Shown piece after piece: positions 24,645 to 35,919 of a stretch of DNA of 64,000 nt (the first letter of the stretch is position 1; each line of letters opens with the position of its first letter). The stretch is from Linyphia triangularis (lineage: Eukaryota > Arthropoda > Arachnida > Araneae > Linyphiidae), in NCBI GenBank assembly GCA_963978545.1, contig OZ021721.1:107530366-107594365 (forward strand). The letters run 5' to 3'. The notes below the pieces were generated by a model that was not told where the DNA came from, did not search any database, and saw only the letters and a list, made by a program, of their open reading frames with translations. The translations under genes and the position numbers were made by a program.

Positions 24645-25401
24645 CAGGGAAGTACTGGCATATGGTTGTCCGATGCTATCACCGGGTTAGTCAGTGTCTG
24701 TAAAAAATGGGCAGGTCCAATATGAAAGATACTATTTTTTCTAATTTTTCCTTTTTTTATTTTATTATAAGTAGTTGCTTCCCTTAACTTTTTTTTTTAA
24801 AAAGCCCAATGCATTCAATTTTATGCTTAGAAAATAGATACACTAAGATTTATATATTATAGTATTATGAGTTTTTACTTTTTTTATAACTTTTAAAGAA
24901 AAATATATAATATCATTTCGGATGTTATTTTGTAATAACCTTGGCATTCTTTATTTTGTAATTTAGTTCTTTCATTTAGTTTCTGGAACAAACTATAAAT
25001 GGTTAATAGAAACCAAGTTCCCTCAAAGAAGTAATAAATAGTAGAGACAATTTGATATAATTAAACTAATTATCAAAACCATTCAATTATTAAAATTAAT
25101 AAAACTTTAAAATTATTGAAAACGATAATAAAAATTATTATTGAAAACGATTATAAAACTTATTATTGAAAACGATAATAAAACTTATTATTGTAAACGA
25201 TAATAAAACTTATTATTGAAAATAATTATTAAATATAAATATTTAAATAATAAAATATACTGATTATTAAAATGAATTAATTCTTGGAATTATTTTATTA
25301 TTAACTATCATTACTAATATTTTATTAGTAAGTAGATTGAAAATTTGGACCGGCATAAATCTAAAATCAGCGTGCCGCTATTGTGTTCCAGTACACCCCT
25401 G
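24645..25401. mobile_element. hAT-like non-autonomous element (family H1, copy 2)
   Basis: Inverted ends CAGGGAAGTACTGG and CCAGTACACCCCTG. Subterminal sequence matches 14232-15108 (GTCAGTGTCTGTAAAAA, GACCGGCATAAATCTAAAATC, ATTATTAAAA-rich centre). Flanks CTTAATATTC and CTTATATTC form an imperfect target duplication. The interior has a short array of GAAAACGATAATAAAACTTA units near 25110-25210. No transposase. Confidence 0.75.
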
Positions 25402-25620
25402 CTTATATTCGTCAGGGCTACTTGCCCATCCCATGCCTATGACACCTGGCTTTAGGCGTTTAAGCACGACTTCCGTGGGGTGTATTTGTATATAATGAAT
25501 GTGATTAAGGTAACTGCGTTTACTATCTCAAAGAGTTTTTTAAAAAATTATAACTTCCTGTAGTCATTTTCGTTGGAATTTTATTTTACATTGTTAGCGT
25601 TTCACTACTTTTTTTGTTTC

Positions 25621-26110
25621 CACTACGTCCCTCCCTGGCTAACTCACTCAATTCCGATTCTTTATGGAAGAGATTTGTGGTGGTCTCGTGTACAAATGAC
25701 AGATACACACCTAGACACTAGTGGTTAGCACGCCTGTCCACTGATCTAGGAGTCCCTGATTCGACTCCCGATAGCGCAAATCGTTACATTGGTGACTACC
25801 GGACAACTGAGTTATGCTGCTATCCATCGGCGTCTTCTGAAAAATATTGCACGACCTCTACACTACCAACTCAGCAAGTAACCTCTGGCGATTCACTGCC
25901 ACACTCAACGCATTCAACTCAAATGTAACCAACTCAATCATTCGTCCCTTCGCGACTCACTGGGAAGAGGCTAAGTGGTGGTCTCGTGTACAAATGATTG
26001 ATCCAACACCTTGACTCTAGTGGTCACTTTTGTCTAGTGGTTAGCACGCCTGCCCCTGATCTAGGAGTCACTGGTTCGACTCTCATTATCGCACATCGCT
26101 ACAGGTTCTG
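25621..26110 (+). mobile_element. tRNA-derived SINE-like sequence, two ~298-bp units
   Basis: GTGGTGGTCTCGTGTACAAA occurs at 25677 and 25975. Each unit carries an A-box-like TAGTGGTTAGCACGCC (25719-25734; 26035-26050) and, at tRNA-like spacing, a B-box-like GATTCGACTCC (25758-25768) or GGTTCGACTCT (26073-26083). This is the internal RNA polymerase III promoter of a tRNA-derived SINE. No complete tRNA cloverleaf can be folded, so I do not call a tRNA gene. The two units are a tandem duplication or two adjacent insertions. Confidence 0.6.
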
Positions 26111-28020
26111 AAGTGTTACAGGTGAGAGGGAGAGATAATTTGACAATTATTAATGTATTTCGATAGTCAAGGATTAAATTGAAGGAAATTAAAATGCTAA
26201 TTGGATATTTGATGGTTAAGGAGTGACATTTCAAATCAGAGATTGCAGATCTCCAATGCGGGGATCATTCCTTTATCTAATGTCTTGATTCATTAAATTT
26301 CAGATTAGATATTGATGCGTAAAACATAGGTTATTTATTAATGTTATCTAATTCAATTTGTTTAATACTTAAAAATATGTAACAAAATTAAATATTCGTT
26401 GCAGAATTTTTTATTTTTTTTAATATTCTGTATTAAAATTAATATTGAAATGTAAATGAATATTGTTCTGGGAAAATAAATTAATAAGCATTTTGTAAAA
26501 CAGTCAACTGTCAGTTTTATTATAAACCTTCATTAATATGTATAAAGAAGAGTGTCCCTATGCATGTATGTATATATGTTGTTGTTTTTTTATGAAGCTA
26601 CAGTTTTATTCTGATCTTGATAACGCATTTGTTCTTTGAAACAAGAAGAAGATTCATATCCACACACAAGGACGACCCGATTTAGAAAACTAGAAAAACG
26701 ATAACTTAAGGCACAACTTAGCTAATGCACCCCCCCCCCCCCTTCCCACTCCCCCTCGACGGTTGTTGGAGTTATTTAAATATTAATGGCAATTTCAATT
26801 CCCATCTATTACATGCTTGATTAAATCCATGTTGAGTTATTAAAATTTTAATAACCCATTAAGAATTATTAAAATATATTTCCATATCTTGTGGCATTGA
26901 TGAAGTGTGTTGAACAGAATATTGATAATTATATAATAATTCACAATTTTGAGGCAATTTGGTGGACACGGACATTACAGGCCTTATTTGAAACAAGACC
27001 CTGGCTACCTTCTGGCAGAACTGCTCGGTTGAAATGCACTGAATTGTGCAAATGCCAATGTTTGAGGGGGGAGGGGGCCTTAGGCATTATTTTACCGACT
27101 GAAATAATAGTAACTTCAGTGCAAAAGTAGAAAAAATACCTATTAAAGTTTAATTATTACGAAATAAATTTGTTAAAAGAAATGTAATTAATATGTAATC
27201 AATTTTAATAAATATGTGATTAATTTGTAATTAATATATAATTAATTTGTAATTAATATGCAACTAATTTTAATAAATATGTCATTTTATTTGTTAAATA
27301 TTATTTCATTGGTTTTTAATTATGGTTTTAAATAATTTTAAACTAATGTTTAATGACGTGTTACTGAAATGTAATTGAAGTCAAGTTTTATATGATTTTC
27401 CGTCATATTTTAGTAAATTTTCCATTCAACTTTAATTAACACACGCCCTCATCCAATCGAGCTGAGAATTGGAAGACAGACTCGTTGTCAATGACAATAT
27501 CTATCTGCCAATTCTCAGCTCGTTTCTCAAGTTTCTGTAACAAAAACAGAGATAATCCATGGTATGGAATTGATGGTTTTCTTCGTAGATGTCGATCTGA
27601 GCTCAAAATCATTTAAATAAGTTGCAATCGCACTTAAAAGTCAATAATGCATATAAAGGACTTACATTAAAAACTTTGTTTTTATTGTTTAATTTTTTAT
27701 CGAGACATATTTGTAGAACTTTATAAAAAGGAATATTTGAACGACGTTTTCGAGACAAATATCGCTTAGAGATAATTACAATTTTAAAACCGATAAAGTA
27801 AACTATGTTCAAGGACTTCATTTGACTATTCTTTCATTGTTTTTTAAAATGCAGTGAATGGAAATTGTACTGCAGTGCAGAAAAATTAATGTCCAAATAA
27901 GTGAGTTTTAATTAAGAATTATATAAATGTTAATAAAAAGAAATTCAATGCATTGGAAAATTCTGGAGGACCATTGCTATGTACAAAAAATTACCTACAC
28001 AAATAATACGATTTTTATTA
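26111..28020. other. AT-rich intergenic DNA with a hairpin and a C13 run
   Basis: No gene recognised. Contains C13 at 26730-26742 and ATTAATTTGTAATTAATATG-like degenerate repeats at about 27180-27280. An inverted repeat lies at 27459-27521. The 79-codon ORF at 26891-27130 has no recognisable motif. Confidence 0.4.
27459..27521. repeat. 14-bp perfect inverted repeat (hairpin)
   Basis: GAGCTGAGAATTGG (27459-27472) and its exact complement (27508-27521) are separated by 35 bp. The left arm resembles sequence near 41245 (GAGCTGAAACTTGG), which suggests a dispersed repeat rather than a unique RNA gene. Confidence 0.6.
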
Positions 28021-28022
28021 TA

Positions 28023-28225
28023 CACTGTTAAAAAAATTTGTCCACCTTGCACCAAAATTTGGTTCCCATTTAGCTGCCACCAACATTTGGTGCTTAGTTT
28101 CGCGATTTAGTGGTGCTTACGGTCCGAGGTTGCACCATTAAATCGTGAAACTAAGCACCAAATGTTGGTGGCAGCTAAATGGGAACCAATTTTTGGTGCA
28201 AGGTGGAACAAAATTTTTAACAGTG
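28023..28225. mobile_element. Fold-back MITE, TA-flanked (copy 2)
   Basis: Perfect terminal CACTGTTAAAAA / TTTTTAACAGTG with TA on both sides (28021-28022, 28226-28227). Arms of ~90 bp are almost fully complementary around a small centre near 28115, so the 203-bp element is essentially one long palindrome. Same family as 3481-3665. The ORF in this interval is a palindrome shadow. Confidence 0.9.
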
Positions 28226-28227
28226 TA

Positions 28228-29629
28228 GGAATAACGGATTTAATGACATTGCTATAGGCAATGATTTTTGGTAATAAACTGATTCCAGCAGAAGCAAACA
28301 TTGATTTCAATGAATATAAATTATTCCTTCTGAGTTTCTGGAAACAAAAAATAAGCTATAAATATAAAAATTTAGTTTAATTTTATTTAATAATTATCAT
28401 TGAAGATAACGATGACTAATTAATGGTCCCATTGAAAAGGATCAATACGTTAAAGAAAGAATATTTTCACCTCAATTCAAAAGTCCCGACTTACTTAGAT
28501 TACTTAGTTTGTATTGCGTTCGGGATTTTTTAACATTGACGATTTAACTTATCTTTACTTTTTCCATTCAATGTTCTCTTTATTGTTCGTAATTTTGTAA
28601 TAAAAAAAATAAAAAAATTAAATTTTGAAAGTTTGTCGATTGTTCGCCTTTTAAACATTTTGGGAGTTGACTCCCACTCCCCTCCCCCCCTCAATAGCGA
28701 CGGCCCTGTACATATTAGTGAATAAATATAGTCTGGTACATTTAAAGATTGTTTGGTTGTATTCTTTGACCTCAAATATGTATATTTAGACGCAAATTTG
28801 TGATCCAAATTGACTTAGAAGCAGAGATATTGATAATATAATATACTGATATTTCAAAATGGCCGGCATAAAATTCAAGATGGCCACTGGAGAAGGTGGT
28901 TCCTATCAGAAATTAAAAGCTAGGTACCAAACTAGCATTTTCAAAAAATTTGGTGCTTTTATGCTACTTGTCCACATTTTCATGTTAAGCGACTCCACTA
29001 TAAAGAAGATAAGAAGGAAAAAATAGTGCAGAATGGCGGTTTTGGTGATATGCTTTTTGATAATTCTTGCATCATCCTTTCTTGTAAGTGAAACAAAGGA
29101 GAAGAAAAAAACTGTCGTTAATGAGCGATGATCAAGTGAAGAGAGCTCTGTGTTAAATACTTTCGCTTTTCAATTTTTTACGCCTTTATAGCATTTTTAC
29201 AGGAATTTCGGAGGTAGGGATGTTTAAAACAGCTTAGGATTGCACGTTTCGCTTCGAGAGGCTTGTCTGAGTGACTGAATAAGCGGAATAAGCGGTAGCG
29301 TGCGTTCGCCTATCGAGTGACTCTGTATAATAAAGCCCTTAAGAGGCATTACCCCAGCGATTTGGATCAAAATCCTAAAAAGCCGGTTTTAGCAATTACT
29401 TAAAAACATGATATTTTTTCAATGGCAGATATCTTTTGCGCATGCGCAAATTTGACGAAAACCTCAGTGGCATGTACCATATTGCCACCACTAAACCGCA
29501 CACCAAATTTGAACGTCATAGGTCGATTTGTTAGGATATTACCTTGACCACGTAAACACTGACGCACAGATAGACAGTTTTTTTAGAACATATTTTTGAA
29601 ATCATGTTGTTCTAAAACACAAAGATTTT

Positions 29630-29631
<2 letters not shown>
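28228..29631. other. Intergenic DNA, no gene recognised
   Basis: Short GC-richer patches include CTCCCCTCCCCCCCTC near 28676 and a cluster of ATGGC-containing words (AAAATGGCCGG, AAGATGGCCAC, GAATGGCGG) at 28857-29037. Around 29400-29590 the text (ATTTGAACGTCATAGGTCGA, ACACTGACGCACAGATAGAC) looks like the 3' part of a dispersed repeat related to those at 36779 and 62423. Confidence 0.35.

Positions 29632-29700
<69 letters not shown>
29632..29700. repeat. (TA)n microsatellite at transposon insertion site
   Basis: A TA run abutting the left end of the DNA transposon that starts at 29701; TA repeats also abut its right end at 38378-38401. Confidence 0.95.
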
Positions 29701-29703
<3 letters not shown>

Positions 29704-29965
29704 CGTGTCCCCGTTTAACCTGGCCGACCTTTATTTTTGACACCGTTGGTCCTAGATGCATAGTCCCAATTGAAGAAATGTTTTAAATTGTTAAAATATT
29801 TTTACTGAATAGTTTTTAAGTTAGGAAAGGGGTTGGTATAAAAATTAAGGATTGTAAATTTTTATATGGTCCCCAGTTCCCTTAACTCATATTTAGGAAA
29901 ATGTTGCCCAGGAAAAAACATTTCCAACAAAAAAAAATCGAAATTTGTTCGACCAATATTCATGG
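29701..29965 (+). repeat. Left long terminal inverted repeat
   Basis: Matches the complement of 38113-38376 nearly base for base, for example TTTTTAAGTTAGSAAAGGGG and ACATTTCCAA, with scattered substitutions and small indels. The match fades after GAAATTTGTTYGRCCAATA. Confidence 0.85.
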
Positions 29966-31040
29966 AGATATGAAAAATGGAATTTAGTGACTTATACCAC
30001 TTTACACCAGTGGTCATTAACATATTTTAAGGGAATATACACAAAATGAAATACAGAGAAACAGCAATTGCGTTTGGAAAATTATTCTGTAGTATTGCTA
30101 TGTAATCGAAATAAGCGAGAGGCTGTGAGACAATATGGAATTAAATTTCCAAATGCTTAATTTCCAATGGTAAATTTGAAAAATTTCCAAGTTTTTAAAT
30201 GTTGTAAAGCGTTTGCGAGAAACGGATAGCATAGGAAGACGTCCTCGATTCGAAAATTCAAGAGTGGTAATTTGGGCTATAGTGTTTCTTTCCCTTATTC
30301 AGTGTCAAGGACATTAGTGAAGCATGTGGATACTCAAATACCCATATGTGGAGAGTCTTAAATCGACACGGTGCACATCCTTATCGCCCGCGATTGGTGC
30401 AAGAGTTTTTGCCCAGGGATGAAAATAGAATATTTGATTCCTGCAATTTTCTCATGAACAAGCTAGAATTGGATTCATAGTTGCACGTTTTCAAGAACTG
30501 GGGTAGTAAATAGGCAAAACACACACTTTTAGTCCCTGCAAAATCCCCATGTAATCCGACCAAACAAGTATCAAGTGCGATGTTAACGTTTGGAGTGGCA
30601 TATGGAAAGGAGCGTTAGTATGACCTTTCTCTTTTACTGATATATTTACAAGTAAAAAGTATGCGAACGTGTTGCAGGGACCTTTATCTGACTTTCTGGA
30701 TGAATATGTCGTGTTAGCGAACCTTAAAAAGATGTGGTTTCAACAGGATGATGCACCACACACATCAAGCAGCTTCCTGCCGAAAAATACTACACAACAT
30801 GTTTCAAGACAACATTATAGGCTATTGTGGTCAGGTAGAATCGTCTCCTTGATCACCAAATCTAAATCCTTTAGATTTCTTTCTTTGGGGATTTTTGAAA
30901 AGCAAGGTCTATGAAAAAAAAATCGACGAGTCTATTAGATTTGCAGAATCGAATTTTATCCGCTGCCAGGTATATTACGCTTGTAATGCTGACAAATTTT
31001 GAAGATGAATTTGAATCACGTGTGCGCTTAGGTATTTTAG

Positions 31041-31416
31041 TGTTGGAAAACGTAAGGTATTTTGATACCCATAGTGTTTATAGGTTTTTCATCATTCAGT
31101 CTGATCAGACCAGTTCGTTTACAAAGGTAAACATTGAGTGAACTAGGTTGAGTTGTTTTCAGGAAAGTTAACTTATTTATCACATGCAAATTTCTCTGTG
31201 TCTAACTGTAACTGTTCATGTAGAGAATGATATATATAGGCAAGTGTTTTGTATACACTTTCTCTTATCTTATCTTTTCTTTTTGTATCCTGCATGTAGT
31301 TGTCATCTGTAAATATATTTCATCTGCATTAAAGATCAGCTTTCTCATATATAATGTTTTTGTTCTCACCTTCTTAACTCGAATAGAAATGCACGTTTAG
31401 TTTAGTTTGGACAACA
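31041..31416 (+). repeat. copia 5' LTR
   Basis: TGTTGG...CAACA ends. TATATATAG at 31231-31239 is a plausible TATA box. ATTAAA at 31328-31333 is a plausible poly(A) signal. Confidence 0.95.
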
Positions 31417-31418
31417 AT

Positions 31419-31430
31419 TGGTTATGGGCC
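31419..31430 (+). promoter_or_regulatory. Primer-binding site, anticodon region of initiator tRNA-Met
   Basis: TGGTTATGGGCC lies two bases after the 5' LTR. It is complementary to the anticodon stem-loop of initiator tRNA-Met (GGCCCATAACC), the internal half-tRNA priming known for Drosophila copia, rather than to a tRNA 3' end. Confidence 0.8.
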
Positions 31431-31657
31431 TTCCACATTATGCCCGCCAATGCGAACTAACCGCTATGGTGTTGCGGAAATGTCAGCATGTTTAAGTGGG
31501 ACTTGGTGTTCAACAACGTATTTTTTGAGACTGAAGTGATGAACTGACTATTAATACTTGAAAGCTGAAGCCAGCTTGTTCTCTTCCTTTATGAAATATC
31601 GTCTTTGGTGACCGGAGCATTTTTGAGACGGGGGCCGCAACCCAAGATGGATTCCCG

Positions 31658-33229
31658 ATGCCAGCCTTAACGTCCGCCAACTGGGCAACCTGGAAAGTGG
31701 ACGCTAAAGTTCTGCTCATGCACTATGGGTGCTGGAACTTTATAGAAGGTAATGAAAATCTATTAGAACCACCGAAAGATGATGAGGAAAAAGTTTCTTG
31801 GAGGAAAAGGCAAGATTTCAATTTACGGAGAGACAGAGCGTATACTCTCATCTATCAGAATGTAAGCAGTGACCTAAGACCACTAATCTCGGCAACAACC
31901 GATGGTGCGGTTGCATGGAAGATTCTAAAAGAACACTATGAGCCAACCACTAGGGCTCGTGTGATACAGCTTCTTGATCAGTTTTTTGAAACAAAGTACC
32001 AACAAGGAGAAGAGATCGGAATATTCATTTGTCGAGTAAAGGAGGCCGCCTCTAGATTGCAGGATGCAGAACATCAACTTGAAGATCTTTACATTGGGTT
32101 TCAACTGATTCATTACTTACCTGCAGAATATCAACCAACCGTCCAGCAGATCTACCGTTGGGATGATGGTGACTTCAATGCTAATAAAATTGAATCTGAA
32201 CTTATTCTCGAATCGAGTAGCTTAGAACTGGTTCGAAATGACTTGAATAGAACTGAGTCAGCTTATATGTCCAGGAAAGCAGATTCTATTGCCAATGAAG
32301 TCAAGCCCAGAAGCAAGCAAGGTAAAAATCATTTGAACTCTAATTCTAAGATTGGTTATGTCAAAAAGAAAGAGGTGAAACAAAATGTAAACAAATGTTA
32401 TTGTAATAAGTTTAAATCTAAGAATAATAGAATTGGTCCGTGTTTTAGGTGTAAACAATTTGGTCATTTGATAGCTAACTGTGATACCACACCTAAAGAT
32501 TTTTCTCATAATACTCTTGCCGAAAGCAGTAATACTGAGTTAAAAATCAAAAATAGTTTTTATGATACGGAATGTAGTTTAACAGAATTTTGTCTTAACC
32601 CTGAAGCAGCCAACAGTGGTATTGGGGGAAATGACGAGTGTTGGGTTTTTGATACAGCCGCTACGGCACATTTTTGTAACAACAAAGAGTTGTTTTTGGA
32701 ATTTCAATCGGTTAAAGACATGCGGATGTCGTTAGCAGTTGGGGAAAAAGATAGTCCAATTGAAGGCATTGGAACTATTCAGTTTAGGGTTAAACTAAAA
32801 GGGGAATACAATGAAATTGTATTAAATGTTTTATATAACCCACATTTAAGACGTAATTTACTGTCAGGGTCAAAATTGGAGAACGCAGGAGCTAATTTTG
32901 TAGGTTCCGAGGGTAAAGTTATGGTCTATGACAAAGACTGGAATGAACTGTTTTATGCAAATCGTAGAGACAATCTATATTTTTTAAAACCTTTCCAGTA
33001 TGTAACTAAATCTCGTTTGACTAATAATGAAGTAAATTCTGTATGTAATGTTTCATCCCAAAATGCTAATAGTAAGAAAATCGATATTAATGAATTGTGG
33101 CATAAAAGGTTCTGTCACGTAAATTGTGAATATGTATCAAATACTAGTAAGAACAACAGTGTAAGGGGACTTCCAAAGTTAAGTGGGCAAATGGAATCGT
33201 GTGTTCCTTGTAAGTTAGCAAAAAACTAA
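31658..33229 (+). CDS. gag-pol: copia Gag-protease and integrase zinc-binding region
   Basis: 523 codons; this ATG is the first in frame, although the frame is open upstream and a different-frame ATG lies at 31647. Residues ~1-200 are the UBN2/copia-type Gag (WATWKVDAKVLL, AWKILKEHYEP). CFRCKQFGHLIANC is the CCHC nucleocapsid knuckle (C-x2-C-x4-H-x4-C). WVFDTAATAHF is the protease active site with DTA in place of DSG/DTG, a variant also known from plant copia elements such as Tnt1. LWHKRFCH plus CVPCKLAKN supplies the HHCC zinc finger at the integrase N-terminus. The frame ends at TAA 33227-33229, right after the A6 run where continuation lies in the -1 frame. Confidence 0.9.
   Translation: MPALTSANWATWKVDAKVLLMHYGCWNFIEGNENLLEPPKDDEEKVSWRKRQDFNLRRDRAYTLIYQNVSSDLRPLISATTDGAVAWKILKEHYEPTTRARVIQLLDQFFETKYQQGEEIGIFICRVKEAASRLQDAEHQLEDLYIGFQLIHYLPAEYQPTVQQIYRWDDGDFNANKIESELILESSSLELVRNDLNRTESAYMSRKADSIANEVKPRSKQGKNHLNSNSKIGYVKKKEVKQNVNKCYCNKFKSKNNRIGPCFRCKQFGHLIANCDTTPKDFSHNTLAESSNTELKIKNSFYDTECSLTEFCLNPEAANSGIGGNDECWVFDTAATAHFCNNKELFLEFQSVKDMRMSLAVGEKDSPIEGIGTIQFRVKLKGEYNEIVLNVLYNPHLRRNLLSGSKLENAGANFVGSEGKVMVYDKDWNELFYANRRDNLYFLKPFQYVTKSRLTNNEVNSVCNVSSQNANSKKIDINELWHKRFCHVNCEYVSNTSKNNSVRGLPKLSGQMESCVPCKLAKN
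33220..33226 (+). promoter_or_regulatory. Possible -1 frameshift heptamer A_AAA_AAC
   Basis: In the Gag frame the codons read GCA AAA AAC TAA, giving A_AAA_AAC in the correct phase immediately before the stop. The integrase core continues in the -1 frame. The simpler explanation is loss of one A from an ancestral A7, because other lesions occur downstream. Confidence 0.25.
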
Positions 33230-34573
33230 GAGTTTCATTTAAAAGTGTAGGACATGTTAGGTCTAAGCAGCCATTAGAATTGTTACATATGGATGTTTGT
33301 GGGCCAATGCCTACGTTGTCTCAGGGAAGAAATAAGTACTTTCTAAGTATAATTGACGACTTCTCGCGTAAAGTTGTAGTTTTTCCAATCAAAAACAAGT
33401 CTGACGTTTTTCAAATTTTTGTAAGATTTCAAAAGAGAGCCGAACGGTTTCTAAACAAAAAGGTTCTAACTGTTAGATCTGATGGGGGACTTGAATTTTG
33501 TAATCGAGTTTGACGATTTCTTGGAAAAAAAAGGTATTAAACACGAGAAGACTAACCCGTATTCACCAGAAATGAATGGAATTGCGGAACGTTATAATTT
33601 AACTGCTTTAGATGGCGTTAAAACTCTTCTGAATTCTAGCGGTTTACCACACAAGTTTTGGGGCGAAGCATTGTTATGTTTCACCTATGTGTGGAATCGG
33701 GTGTGCCATAAAGGAAATAGCAAAACGCCGTTCGAGTTGTACTCGGGCAAGAAACCGTCAGTTGCACATTTTACGACATTCGGGTGTCAAGCTTATGTAG
33801 GTGTTCCTAAACAGATGAGGAAAAAGCTTGATATGAGGGCAAAATTGGGTATTATGATGGGCTATGCTCAGAAAACTAAGGGATATCGTATTTGGCTTAA
33901 AGACAAAAATCGGTTAATTGAAACCATAAATGTCAGATTCGATGAGTCAAAAAGTGGGGTGGAAGCGGCACTGGGCCCTAGGTCCCGAAGGTATCCCGAG
34001 TTAGATTTTTCAGTACCTGATTACTCGGATGATGAGGATATGGATCCTATAATAGACTCGCTAGCTAGCCGACTTGAACCTCAAACTAAAGTAGATGAGG
34101 GGGCTACTAATAGGACTGATGAGGGTGTAACCAAGTTAACTCCGTGTTTAGAGGTAAATTGGATTAGAAAAGCTGTTCCTAGGAAAACTGGCAGTAGAAT
34201 TGATATTTATTACGGGATAGAAGGCTCCAATATCAGGTTAAGGTCATTTAATGACGTAATTGGTTATTGTGATCGCAATAATATAGAATGCGATAAAAAT
34301 CTTTTTAATTTTAGCGGTAAAGATGATTCAACTGGTAAAGTTTCTGAGCTAAACCAACCACCTAATGAAGCTAATTTAATCGAAATAAAAATTCCGAAAT
34401 CGTATAAAGACGCCGTAAGGTCACCTGAAGCCACTGAGTGGTGTAAGGCTATGGACCAAGAAATACAGGTCATAAATGATCGAAAAGTTTGGGAATTAGT
34501 CGAACCACCTAGTGGAGCACAAATTTTGGGAAATAGATGGGTCTTTAATTTAAAAACGAATGAGAAAAATTAA
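33230..34573 (+). pseudogene. pol: copia integrase core and start of reverse transcriptase, frameshifted
   Basis: From the slip site the -1 frame reads through HMDVCGPMP (first catalytic Asp; ATG at 33280) and RSDGG (second Asp) to a stop at 33511-33513. Just before it, loss of about 2 bp near 33507 shifts the frame; EFDDFLEKKGI then NPYSPEMNGIAER (catalytic Glu) follow in the frame of 33482-34573. Residues from about 34430 (WCKAMDQEIQ, NRWVFNLKTN) begin the RVT_2 reverse-transcriptase domain. The frame ends at a TAA (34571-34573) where the family has a sense codon; coding resumes in the same frame as [13 protein letters not shown]. Confidence 0.88.
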
Positions 34574-35919
34574 ATAGTTCGATATAAAGCGAGATTAGTT
34601 GCTCAAGGTTTTTGCCAAGTTAAGGGAGAGTCTTATGAGGAGGTTTTTAGTCCAGTGGTAAACTTTTCTATCGTAAGATTGTTCTTTTCTCTTTATGTAT
34701 GCTAAAGTGGATTCATGTTCAACTAGATGTTAACAATGCTTACTTATATGCTAAAATTAATGAAGTTATATATATGAAACAACCTGCGGGTTATGAAATA
34801 GACAATACCAAAGTATGTCTGTTGAGGAAAGCTCTTTATGGACTTCATCAGAGTAGCCGTCAGTGGTTCTTTGAAGTAGATGAAGTATTGCTGAGCTTAA
34901 ATTTCGGAAAATTAACGTGGTGTAATTGTGTATATCAATTCGATAATCTAATACTTTTATTATATGTTGATGATGTAATACTATTTGGTAAATCTAAGAA
35001 AGATATTGAGATAGGTATAAATATGTTAAAAAAGAACTTTGACCTCAAAGTACTAGGAAGTACTAAAAAGCTTTTAGGGATTGAATTTGAGGAGTGTATG
35101 GATAAACTGTATATTCATCAAAATTCATATATTGATAAAGTGTGTAAATTGTATGATAATTACAGATATACTATAAGTTCTTTACCTATACCTAAAGGCC
35201 AAGTGTTGTCAAAAGCAGATTCTCCAAGTACTAGTATAGAGCTAGAAGAAATGTCGAATATTCCGTATAGAAATCTTATAGGATGTTTGTCATTTATAGC
35301 TAGTAGAACCAGGCCAGATATCATGTATGCTGTTAATGTATTATCACAGTTTCAAGAAAATCCTGGTATCTATCACTGGAATAGTTTACTTAAATTATTG
35401 GGTTATGTTAAGTATACTTGTGAGTATAAACTTGAACTGTCTAAAACTCAAAACTTGAATATAACATGTTATTCAGATTCTGATTTCGCTGCAAATAGAG
35501 ATGATTGAGTCTCCATGGGAGGTTATATTGTTTTCCTAGATAAAGCTCCTATTTCCTGGAGAACCTTTAAGCAAAAATGTGTAAGTCTGTCGACAATGGA
35601 GGCAGAATATGTTACTCTTGCAGAAGCAGCAAAAGAATTGATCTGGTTAAAAAATGTTTTGGACAATGAAAGTTTAAATCTTGGTGAATGTATATTATTA
35701 TGTGACAACCAAGCTGCTATTGGTTTTTCTAACTCACCAGTTGAAAACCATAGAACTAAGCACATCGATATAAAATATCATTTTTTAAGAAATTTAGTAT
35801 TGGATAAGACATTTAACTTGAAGTATGTCAAAAGTAAATCTAATTTGGCAGATATCTTTACGAAGCCTTTGACCAAAGATTTGTTGTTTGAATTTTGTAA
35901 AAAGGTGTATGAAATTTAA
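34574..35919 (+). pseudogene. pol: copia reverse transcriptase and RNase H, disrupted
   Basis: After the nonsense codon the frame continues ([20 protein letters not shown]) until loss of one base near 34690 moves it to the frame of 34699-35508, which holds HVQLDVNNAYLYA, KALYGLHQS and the catalytic LLYVDDVILFG (YVDD codons at 34963-34974). RNase H follows with YSDSDFAANRDD, then a TGA at 35506-35508 where Arg (CGA) is expected. It continues in frame as VSMGGYIVFLDK, STMEAEYV and CDNQAAI to a normal C-terminus and stop at 35917-35919. Enzymatic motifs are otherwise intact, so the lesions are recent or partly assembly errors. Confidence 0.88.

Noticed and set aside
25719..26083. Two tRNA genes
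   Set aside because: Only promoter-box similarity; no acceptor stem or complete cloverleaf.
30669..31141. Two separate small protein genes
   Set aside because: They are frame fragments of one decayed transposase; the second runs into the copia LTR.
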